From Thuidium tamariscinum (lineage: Eukaryota; Streptophyta; Bryopsida; Hypnales; Thuidiaceae): a stretch of DNA of 64,000 nt. A program made the translations under genes and the position numbers. Under the pieces are notes generated by a model. It was given only the letters and a program-made list of their open reading frames with translations, was not told where the DNA came from and did not search any database. Shown in pieces: positions 25,800-36,400 of this stretch (positions within the stretch are counted from its first letter, which is position 1; each line of letters starts with the position of its first letter). Location: assembly GCA_947034885.2 (NCBI GenBank), contig OX344751.2, positions 1 to 64,000 of the forward strand, in the 5' to 3' direction.

Positions 25800-26865
25800 C
25801 CCACTATCGTTGTTTTCCCTAAACCCTCAACCCTACTGCAGTCTAGGCTTTAGGATGAATCACTTAGTGTATGTATGCAAACCATGTACATTCTCTTTTT
25901 TTCCCCCCCTACCTACTTCTCCAAATTGGAATAGCTCGACACTATGTTGGGTTGCATGGGAGAGAGTGGAGAGGCCACATTCGTTCTATTGCATAGATCA
26001 ATCTATAGGTTTCATACAGGAGTTTTGATTTGGATATGTGTCTATTTTTATGTATTATGTATATATACACACCTATTCGTACTATTTTCATTATCAATAT
26101 GAAACCCTTTTGCTTTGACTCCCCTAAAAAAACATTCTTAATTTTTCAAAAAATACCATGCTATAGACATAACCTGGAGCATTCCAAAATGTTAAAATAA
26201 TCTCCAATCGGACATGATATGCATTAATTATAAATGAATGAAGTTCCAAAATGAACACGCAGCTTCATCCATCCATAACTCGTGCATACAAGGTCGGATC
26301 AACAAGTGTGATACCAATCCGGAACACCCATTCATAGACCTACAATATTGTTTTGGGTCAAAACTTCAAAATCAACCATCTTCAAAAAGTCAACTCTAGG
26401 GGTCCAAAAAGTCAAATGGGCCATATCTCCCAAAAAAACCCATATGTTTAGGCTTTTTATTACTCCATTGTGTTCACAACCCTTGAAAATAGGGGGGTAG
26501 GTATCCTTCAATCCTTCAAATTCCTCAACATGACAAAAATAGCCCAAAAAATTGTCACTTTTGAAACGCCTGCTACAGCCAACCAAAAACTTTCTTTGAA
26601 AAACAAACACCACCATTGCATTCACAACACCCACAAATAAGGGGGTAGGTCAAATCCAAACTTCAAAATAATTTTCCATGAAGAAAGTCAACCCACCCTC
26701 AAAAAGTCAAACTTGATATATCTCACAAATAGTGATAGTGTTAAGGTGGTTTTTTTCACCATTGGATGCGCAATATATGATAATGGGGGGGGATAGGCCA
26801 AAAATCAACCCTAAAAAAGTATGTCCAAAAATCGGGGACACCCTTGTAACCTTAAAAACCCTCAA
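25800..26865. repeat. Diverged block B followed by diverged unit A
   Basis: 25820-26140 is an old copy of block B (TCGACACTATGTTGGG, GAGAGTGGAGAGGCCACATTCG, TCTATTGCATAGATC). 26141-26865 is an old copy of unit A in the same order as the modern ones, including the GGATGAAG / CTTCATCC inverted repeat, the three G-runs and a final CCCTTGTAACC. The B-A order is therefore ancestral and older than the homogenised array. Confidence 0.85.
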
Positions 26866-28285
26866 TTCCAAAATTTTACGTACCAAAGACGTGGTTTTGC
26901 AAGATTTTGGCTCATTCAAGTTCCTTAATTTTTTGTGATTAGGAATTCATGACTTTTTCTTTTGAATTTAGATTTGTATTGCGTGAAGTTGGCCATGGAC
27001 TATTAAAAATACTTTGTTGTATTTTGTGGGATTCAATTCAAAATTCCTACGCATTGGCTACGTGAATGTGTATGATTATGATCCACCCAAGTTGTCTAAT
27101 TTCTTAGGAATCGAAATTGATGAATTTAGTCCGTAAATTTTTATTTTTTTATGGTTAATTTGGCCATGGAGTTTTTAAAAATACAGTTGCTGTATTTTGT
27201 GAGATTCAATCCAAAATTCCTACGTATTAAAGCCAAAATTGTGCAATAATTTGTCACATTCAAGTTCCTTGTTTTTTTGTGACTTGAAATTCATGACTTT
27301 TGCTTTTAAATTTAGATTTGTATTGCGTAAAATTGGCCATGGAATGTTCAAAAGTATAGTTGCTGTATTTTATGAACCTAAACCCTAAATTCTCTTGCAT
27401 GGGGTACGTGAATGTGTAAGATTTTGGCTCACTCAAGTTGTCCAACTTTAGGGAACTTCAAATTCATGAGTTTTGCTCATGAAATTTAATTTGTATTGTA
27501 GAAAAATGGCCATGGATTGTTAAAAATACATTGCTGTATTTTGTGAAATTCAATCCAACATTCCTACGTATCGGGTACGTGAATGTGTATAGTGGTGACG
27601 CACCCAAGTTGTCTAATTTTTTAAGACTTCAAACTCATGACTTGTTCTCATGAATTTTGTTTTTGCGAAGGTTAATTTGGCCATGGAATGTTGCTGTATC
27701 TTAGGGAATTTAATCCAAAATTTATATGTATCGTGCATTTGATTGTGCAATATCTTGGCTCATTTATGTTTTCCAATTTTTTGGAATTTAGATTTTTAGA
27801 CATTTATTCATGAATTTTAGGGTGTATTCCGCAAAATTGGCCATGGAATGTAAAAATGTACAGCTGCTGTATTTTATTTGGTTTAATCGAAAATTCTCAT
27901 GCATGGGTTACATGAATGTGTAAGATTTCGGCTCACTCAAGTTGTTCAGTTTTTAGGGACCATAAATTCATGGGTTTGGCTTATGAAATTGAATTTGTAT
28001 TGGGAAAAACGACCACTTAAAGTTAAAAACCCGTTGCTGTATTTTGTGGGGTTCAATCCAACATTTATATGTATCAAGTACGTGAGTGTGTATGATTTTG
28101 ACGCACCCAAGTTGTCCAATTTCTTAAGACTTCAAACTCATTACTTATTCATATGAATTTTGCTTTTTGTTAAGGTTAATTTAGCCATGGAATCTTGAAA
28201 AATACAGTTGCTGTATTTTATAGAGCTCAATCTCAAATTCTTAGGCGTGGGGTACGTGAATGCGTAAGATTTTAGCTCATTGAAG
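26866..28285. repeat. Satellite S5, second block
   Basis: About eight units of roughly 170 bp with GTTGCTGTATTTTGTG, CTACGTGAATGTGTATGA and TCAAGTTGTCCAA, collinear with the first S5 block (including TAAAGCCAAAATTGTGCAATAATTTG near 27229, described from that point, matching about 18774). Part of a segmental duplication. Confidence 0.88.
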
Positions 28286-29520
28286 CCACGTCATCATGGA
28301 CTCCTATAGAGAGGACCTATGACATCATCCAATCTACTTTCAAATGCCCTGGCTTCTTTATGCAAAAAGCTTAAGCCTCCCTCCCACCCTATTTGATGGT
28401 TAACAAAATCTATTTTTAGACTAAAGAAATCCACCATTCTGTAGATGCCTTCAAGAGCTTTTCAAATATGTGTTTTTCTTTATTATACAATACTCTACCT
28501 AGCGGTAGTACATGGATGAAGTATCTTGGTAGCCAATCCTAAATCCAGTCATATCTTTTTCATACAATGTCCAATCAAGGAGTGCCACATCATCATGGAC
28601 TCCTATGGAAAAGACCTACAACGTCGTCCAATCCAATTTCAAACGCCCTTCTTTATGCAAAAGCGTAAACCTCCCTCCCTCTTGATTTGATGGTTTAAAA
28701 AATCTATTTTTAGCATAAGATAGATCAACCATCTTGTAGATGACTTCAAGAGCTTTCGAAATATGTGTTTTACTTTATCATCCAATTTTTGACCTAGCGG
28801 CAATAGATGGATGAAGTATCCCGAGACCAGCCTTCATCCACTCATATCTTTTTCATACAACGTCCAATCAAGGAGTGCCACGTCATCATGGGTTCCTACG
28901 GAGAAGATCTACGACGTCATCTAATCCAATTTCAAACGCCCTTCTTTGTGCAAAAGCTTAAACCTCTCTCCCTCTTGATTTGATGGTCAAAAAATTCTAT
29001 TTTTAGACAAAGGTAAATCCACCACCTTTTAGATGCCCTCAAGAGCTTTCCAAACATGTGTTTCCCTTAATCATCCAATTCTCCACTTAGCGGCTATAGA
29101 TGGATGAAGTATCCCAATATCAAACTTCATCCATTCATATCTATTTCGTACAAGGTCCAATCAAAGAGTGCCACGTCATCATGGGTTCCTACAAAAAGAA
29201 CCTATGACGTCATCTAATCCGATTTCAAACGCCCTTCTTTATGCAAAAGCACATAACTTTCATCACGTCATTTGACACTTGTAAGAATCTATTTTTAGCA
29301 AAAAGTAACACCACGACCTTGTAGATGCCTCCACGCACTTTCCAAATATGTCTTTGGTTTTTTCATCCAAAACTTGAAATAGCGACAATAGACGGATGAA
29401 GTTATAAAATCAAAACTTCATTTGTCCATAACTCATCCATACAAGGTCCAATGACCAAGTGCCACATCATTATGTGATCCTATGAACAATATCCATGACC
29501 TCCTTGAAATCAAAATGAAG
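28286..29520. repeat. Satellite S6, second block, about 293-bp unit, four copies
   Basis: GTGCCACGTCATCATGG and variants recur near 28285, 28583, 28875, 29168 and 29460, with the same internal GGATGAAGT inverted repeat. This block follows S5 in the same order as at 17.7-21.1 kb. Confidence 0.88.
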
Positions 29521-29890
29521 TAAGGCGCCCCACACAAAAGTCAAACCCCCTCAAAGTCAAAACTAAGCGCCAAAAATAGAAAAGGTATTTTTAGAAACAT
29601 AAGGCATTTTTAGAAAGCTCTTTTCAAGCCGAATCCAAAACATTACTCCTTGTCCAAAAATTCCTCAAAATGCACCCACAATCGCAAAGTCAAACCTCGG
29701 GACCCTCAAGTCAAAGTTGCCATATCTCACAAATGGAGCATTTCTTAAGCTTTTTAGTTTCACCATTGGATTCGTAGACCTCGAAAATGGGGGGGGGGGG
29801 GGGGTAGGTCCAATAAAAACCTTAATCCAAACTGTCGAAAAGCTTAAGGATACTCTTGTAACCCCTAAACCCTAAACCCAAACCCTAAAC
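29521..29890. repeat. Decayed unit A ending in an expanded G-run and a telomeric tract
   Basis: An A-type piece with GTTGCCATATCTCACAAATGG, a run of 16 G (29789-29804) before TAGGTCC, and the usual ending CTTGTAACCCCTAAACCC. The CCCTAAA tract (about 29861-29890) directly abuts integrase coding sequence at 29891. Confidence 0.85.
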
Positions 29891-30724
29891 CCTATTAACC
29901 CACCAAGTAGGGATGGAAGAAAACGTTATATTCTAGTAGCTACGGAATATGTCACTAAATGGGCAGAAGCCTCAGCTACTAGAACTATTGATGCTAACAC
30001 AGTAGCCAAATTTTTATATGAAAATATAATCACCAGATTTGGTTGCCCCAGAGAGTTGGTAAGTGATCGAGGTACTCATTTCATAAATGATACTATTGCA
30101 AAACTTACGGAAAAATATATGATTAAACATAGGAAAACTAGTCCTTATCACCCAAGGGCAAATGGCCAAACGGAAAAGACTAACGGTATTTTATGTAAAA
30201 TAATTACAAAAACGGTCCAAGGGTCAAACACAGATTGGGATGCCCGAGTGTTTGATGCCTTATGGGCATATAGAACAGCTTATAAAGTTACCACAAAAAG
30301 TACACCATTTCAACTAGTCTATGGGCAAGAGGCTATTTTACCAATTGAATTGGAAGTTCAATCGTTACGAATCGCCCTTGAAAATAGACTAGGTGATGAG
30401 GAATCGTTAAGAGAAAGATTTGCAATGTTAGAACAATTAGATGAAACTAGAAGACAAGCCTTTCTCAATATGAAGTCTATACAAAATAGAAGGAAGTCTT
30501 ATTATGATAGCAAATTAATCCCAAAGAAATTACAACCTAATGATTTGGTGCTTTTATATGATAGTCGATTTCAGAAATTTCTAGGAAAATTTAAAATGAG
30601 ATGGTTTGGACCTTATAAAGTCCTTAATTCTTATCCCAATGGATCTATAGAAATTCAAGATTTTGCTGGAAATAAACATGACACCCGTTACAATGGCTAT
30701 AGACTTAAACCCTACATAACTTGA
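29891..30724 (+). pseudogene. Ty3/gypsy integrase, 5'-truncated pol fragment
   Basis: An open frame of 277 codons without ATG enters integrase at PINPPSRDGRKRYILVATEY. It contains the second catalytic Asp (VSDRGTHF) and the catalytic Glu 36 residues later (NGQTEKTNG), the D(35)E spacing of retroviral-type integrases. After that come DALWAYRTAYK and TPFQLVYGQEAILPIELEV. The C-terminal end has a GPY-type module (MRWFGPYKV), and the frame stops at TGA. The first catalytic Asp lies only a few residues before PINPP in the family, so it has been removed together with reverse transcriptase, protease and gag. The cut falls at CCCTA, shared by telomere repeat and pol. IN at the end of pol is the Ty3/gypsy order. 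Confidence 0.9.
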
Positions 30725-33457
30725 GGACAAGTTATGAATTAAGTAGAGGGCCGGCCATAATGATGAATTAGGTGGCCAAAATTTGAAATTTTTACAATTT
30801 TCTATTTATTTTTATTTTTATTTTTTCGATTATTATTATTATTTCTAGTCCTATTATTATTTTGCAATAATCAGACCATTAATAAAGTAGATTTATATTA
30901 AATAATAATGACAATTTGACTTGAAGAAGATTTTGTAATTATCAAAAAGAAAGAAATAAAACAAGGCAATTTGTCATCAAACTGGGAAATAAATGTAGCA
31001 TTTATTAACGGCAAATCAAAAAACAATGAGTGGGCGACTGGTCGAGCCAGTCGCCACACCCGCCACTTCTTTCCCAAATTTTCTTGACAAATAGCCAGGG
31101 TTTGGATGAGTGAGCTTAAAACAAATTGTCAATTAGGGTTGTGTATGGCTAATCGTCTGATTAAGTGAAGTGCTGCGCACTGATTACGGAGTGATAAATT
31201 GTTGAGTTCATGAGCGGTTCGTCTGACGAGCGAGGAGGCAAATTGTTTGAGTAATCGGGAGTTGCAGGAGGTGAGCGAATTGATTTCTTTATGCAAATCT
31301 GATTGCAAATTGCCATAGAAATCTTTACTGCTTATCGGGCGAGTTCCTTGTACGAATAAAGAGTGTAGCAATTTGTCAATTTGCTGTGTACTTGGAGGGA
31401 TGTAAAAATGCGCATTAGCAACTGACAAATTGATAAACAGAGAAGTTGCGGAGAGAACTCGTAGCAATTTGTTAAGCGATTACAGAAATCGGGTCTTGTT
31501 CAAATACTAAGACAAATTGCAATTGAGTTGGCTGCAAGTGTGGGTAACAAAGACGATTTGTTAATACAAAACTTAGGCGATTTGTATAAGTGTTGCAGGT
31601 TCTTGAAGTAAAATACTAAACCTAACCAAAAGTGTTCCTAGTGGTTGGATGCGAGAGAGAATGGAAGCAAATCGCTGTAGTGCAAATTGTTTTATCAAAC
31701 TGACCAATTGCCTGTTTTTGCAGAAGGAAGAAATTAGTGGAACTGCATCACGGACTATTTGCCGAGAGAAGTGGGACCGATTGACAGCTTTCTTTTAAAA
31801 GAGGTTAGTCACGGTTCACTGACAATTTGACTGAAAAAAAAAAAAAGCCAGTTAGAAAACTACCGCGATGAACAAATTGTCTCAACTTGAGTCGTAGGTC
31901 TGTCGTGTAGACAATTTGTTAAGTGAGCTATCCAATAATGGTTGAACTCGATTTCTAAGAAGTTATATTGCCGAGCCGACTTGTCTAAAAGCAGTGCAAA
32001 AGCAAATAGCCGACAGTTTTTAACTTTTCAGTATTTTACAAGTTGTCACAACCAAGCTTAAAACGGTTAGAAGAGTCTCTCAGATTTTGTTGAAATCCTG
32101 AAGAAATGGTCATGTTGGTTTCTGTAAAAGAGAAAGTCTAATTGCCAGAAGTTATTTAAAATTCTGAAAGAAGATCTAATTGTCTGAAAATTTGAGAAAG
32201 GAAAATATAAAGAGAGAACATGATAAAATGACGAGTGTATAAACCTGTTCTCTTTAAATTAAATAACTTTATAGACAAATTGACGAGAAGAGTTTACTTA
32301 ACCAATTGTCGTAGAGAGAAGAACAAATAGCACCTTCCCTGTAATTGACAAATTGATCAGAGCAAATTGCCGAGAGTATGGCAAGAAGTGATAAGCGGAT
32401 AGACCAATCGAATTGCCTGTAGCGAAGTAATAGAAAAGAGAAAATGAGCAACTTGCGAGGAAATGACTGTGTAAGGAGTTTAAGGTCAAATTGTCTCGAA
32501 AATTTTATTTCATAATAAAGATCAAAACATGATAAAGAAAATTATAAGAGACTAATTGTCTTGTTGATAAAAGAAAAGAAGAAAAGAAAGGCTGCAGCAA
32601 TTTGCTAAACGAGTAGGGTAAAAGAAGTGAGAAGGAGCCACTGTTGAGTGTTAAAGTGAGACAAATTGCCGAGTAGAGGTACCAAACTGACAATTTGACT
32701 GCATTTACAGACAATTTGCCAAGTACAGTGAGTGGAAGGAGCGTGAGGACTGTACCACCAGACTGACAAATTGACCGACCGGTGAAAGACAAGGTAAGAG
32801 ATAGAGAAATTGTTGTTCAAACTCCCATTAGTCTAATTGCCAAGTGAAAGGAAAGAATAAAAAAATTATGTAAGAAAACATGATAATTAGTATTCTGATT
32901 CTAATTGCAGAGAGGTTAAGCCGAATTGCTAACATTTAACTTCTCTATCAATGAGAGAACATGATAAAAAAATAAAATAAAAAATAAAAAATAAAATTGA
33001 GAGAAAGCAAGGATAAAGAACTAACTGTCAAATGTTTAAACCTTTTCACTGCTATTTAAAAGAAAATAAGACTAATTGCTAAGAAGAAGAACTGGAAGCC
33101 ATGAGGAAGCAAATTGTCTTGTCGAGTTGATAAAGTTCTTGAGTGAATTAGGGAGCTTTGTTGTGTGAGTAGTGAGGCAAATTGACACAGGAAGGTAACT
33201 AAGTCAAATAGAAAAGAGAAAATGTGTGACTAAGTAAGGTGGAGCGTTGAAAATTCTCTAAGTCAATTAGCCTATTAGTAATTGAGAATGGAGCAATGAT
33301 TCAGAACAATTCAACATTTGAGTGAAATAAGGCAAGTTGTCTAAGTGTTAGAACTTTTTAAATCTAAATTGTCTTAACGAATCTTGACAGCCAGTCGACC
33401 CAAATTAAGGAAGTCGCAAAGTGTTAAAGCCAAATTGCCATTGTGACAAATTGACAG
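30725..33457. other. Long non-coding spacer between pol and the downstream ORF
   Basis: No ORF of note on the plus strand. From 30910 on it is dense with the GRCAAWTTGYC-type motif described separately, for example 31120-31136, 31511, 32660, 32710-32720 and 32765. Long pol-to-ORF spacers are known in some plant Ty3/gypsy lineages that carry an additional ORF. A purine-rich AAAAATAAAAT stretch lies near 32968-32996. Confidence 0.7.
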
Positions 33458-36400
33458 ATGGCACCACCCAAAGAACGACAGCTTTATGCTGTTCCACTGT
33501 ACGAATGGCCCCCGGACATTTATGAGCAAATTGTTAAGGCCAGGGAATTGCAGCTTCAATCGGTTGGAATGTGGGAGCATCTTCAAATGAAGTGGGAGCA
33601 ACCCGACATGGACCGCATCCGCTTATTCATCGTGGCAACTGGCTGTGGTGAAGTTTTGGACAAGATAATGATGCAAGGGCAGCCATGTCGATTTGACCAG
33701 GAGCGAGTGACGGAGATGTTGGGCTTTGAAGTTGGAGTCCCTCCACGGAAGTTCACCCTAAAGCTCACCAAGAGTGACAAGACAGAGATTTTTGGGGAGA
33801 AATTTGCACACGCCAAGAAGGGCAACAATTGGGATCTTCTGCAAGTGGGGTCACCTCTTTCTGAGTGGCTGCAATTTGTCAATCAACGGATCTTTTTGGC
33901 GAATCGACAGGAGTTAGCCACGGCCGAAGCAATTGCTTATGGTATGGCGGCGTGGAGAGGCCAGTTGCTGGATTGGGGGCAAATTGTCTATCAGCACATC
34001 AAGGTGGAGCTGACTTACAAGCGCACCAAAGACCCCTTAACCTTGGTGTCGAGAGTATACATCTCGGCGATTACCAAGGCCCCAGTAAACCGAGATCGAT
34101 TTGTCCAGCCCTTGAAAACTAGGGAGCCCCCGAAGACAACTAGCCGAATCCCAACAGCGAAGGAGTCATCTGAAGAAAAGGAGACTCAGACAAGTTGCCA
34201 AGAACCACCCCGGAGGAACATTGAATTGCTAAATAGCCCCATGCTTAAATCAAACCTCAAGCAACGATGCGAGGAGTACCAGAAGGCTAGAGAGGAGATA
34301 TTTCAAGAGCTCCAAGGTACCTTGCGACGGGAGGACGAATTGCGTGGACAACTCGGGCAAATTGCTAAAGAAAACAGTCAGTTGCACAAACGCTGTGACG
34401 AGTTCCTCCGCCGCAATGAAGAGGCAGCGATTAATCTGGAAGCGATTCAGCGGATGATGCACATGGAGAAGACTGCGTGGGACGAAGCTAGGGCGAATTA
34501 CCAGAGGAAGATCGCCATCCTGGAGAAACGTGCTAATGAACAGGAGGACTCCACCAAAAAGATGAAGGAGCTTGAGGCCAAGATTGCCAAGCAAGGGTTG
34601 GAGCTGCGGGCTTACCAGGAGAACTTCAAGGCAATTCGTCTAACGCATGAGAAAGAGAAGGCTGCCTTGCAAGCCCAGCTTGAGGGCCACCGCGACAAAT
34701 TACCCGGAGCGAATCGACAACCAGGTGTGAGTGCCCAAATACAGACCAGCGAATTGCTGCAGTTGAGGACGCTGCAAGGAGATGCCAGGGAACTAATGGC
34801 GACTAATGGCGAGTTGCAAGAAAAGATGGAGACACAACAGGAGATTATCTCCTCCCTGCATTACGCGTTGTGGCAGCAGCAGCTCAAATCGCCACCCTCA
34901 TTTTCTCTCTTCCGTGCGTACGAATTGCAAAGGAATGCGTTTTTGGAGATTTTTGACTTGCAGAAGGACGCCACCCTTTCCACGCAACAATTTGAGCGGG
35001 TATGGGCAGAAGCTGATGCCACAGAGAATCACAAGAATTTGTTCTGTGAGATGTTGGCAAGAGGCGATTTGCAATTGGAAGATTGGACCGCCCTCTTCTA
35101 CCCCATCATTGACGTGGGAGCACGAGTCGAATTGTACTACGTCATGCTGGAGCGCCAACTTCAACAACAAAGGCAGTTAGACTACCCAGACGAGGGGATT
35201 AGACGAGTGCGAATTGCTAATCACCGACGGGCCATTTACCCAGCGGAAAAGGTTTCAGACGACCTAGCAAATCGAAGGCTGGCCGAGTTGCATGCTTTGA
35301 AGGATTCAATTTTGACTACGGGGCCAGGCGGTGAGGCTTGCATGCTCGGACTGTTGACAAATTGTCTGGAGCGTGAAGGAGTGGCGCAGCGTGGCGAATT
35401 GACAAATAGTCATTATGTTTACAATTTGCAAAGGACGTATCAGCGATTAGACAAGATTCTACTCAGGGCAGCAGCGGGAGAGACTCTTGTGCCAGATACC
35501 AGGGAAATTTGCGAATTGCCTTTGCCGCCATCGGACTACAAATTGGCCAATTGGCTAAGTGTGAGGACGCCAGTGTTGGGGTCGGAGCTGACGAAGTACT
35601 TCCTGGGCAACTATCATCATATGTTTGGGAATCCAGCCGAAGAAATTCCGATTCCTTCTTGGAAGGTGCTCGAATGGTTGGTGGAGGATTACGGGCAGAG
35701 CGTGCGTGAAGACAAGGCGTATGATATAGTCTACAAGACTATATCCCAAAACTGGCAGTGGGAGGCACCAGTGGCCCTAAAGACAAATAGCCATTTCTGT
35801 CCATGCAAGAGGCGGAACAAGTGGAGGCCAGATTCCCTCATTGACTCAGTCGAGTACAATTGGCCTCTGATACTTGGACAATTTGCCACGCCAGAGCAAT
35901 GCTCGGATGCTTACTTGGCGTTCTATGACGCTCATATTTCGCACACAGATCCAGTTTGCTTTAGGGCTGCAGTATTTTGCAAATTCTTGGGTGAGAATTG
36001 CATGGAGCACGAAGTGACCATCAATATCAATCGATTTGACCGCTTGCGCCCTGAGTTTCACCTGATGTTGAAGCTGCAGCATCGGAGCACCAGGTTTCAT
36101 CGAATTGTTGAAGTCATGGCGATTACACACTTCTGGTGGGGCTCTCATTTGTATTTCGTGAATGAATTCCCTTGCACCCGTTACTGGGCGTGGCAGAAGT
36201 GGTACATGGCGGAGGAGAAAGATCCGAATGGCCTCTATTCCAGGGATGATGACGTGAGGAAGGCGGTGGACAAGGCGATGGAGCAGCTGCAGAGGCGACA
36301 AGACCAGCACCGAAACAAGCGACACAAACAACATTGACGAGGGTGTCAATGGCTTAAATAGGGGGCTATGTGAGCCGTTCAAAATTTTTGATTTTTGCAA

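Noticed and set aside
33458-36337. Envelope-like protein in the post-pol position
   Set aside because: No signal peptide, transmembrane segment or fusion-type hydrophobic stretch is visible; coiled coil and basic tail dominate.
35846-36400. 184-codon minus-strand ORF
   Set aside because: Antisense shadow of the 959-codon ORF.
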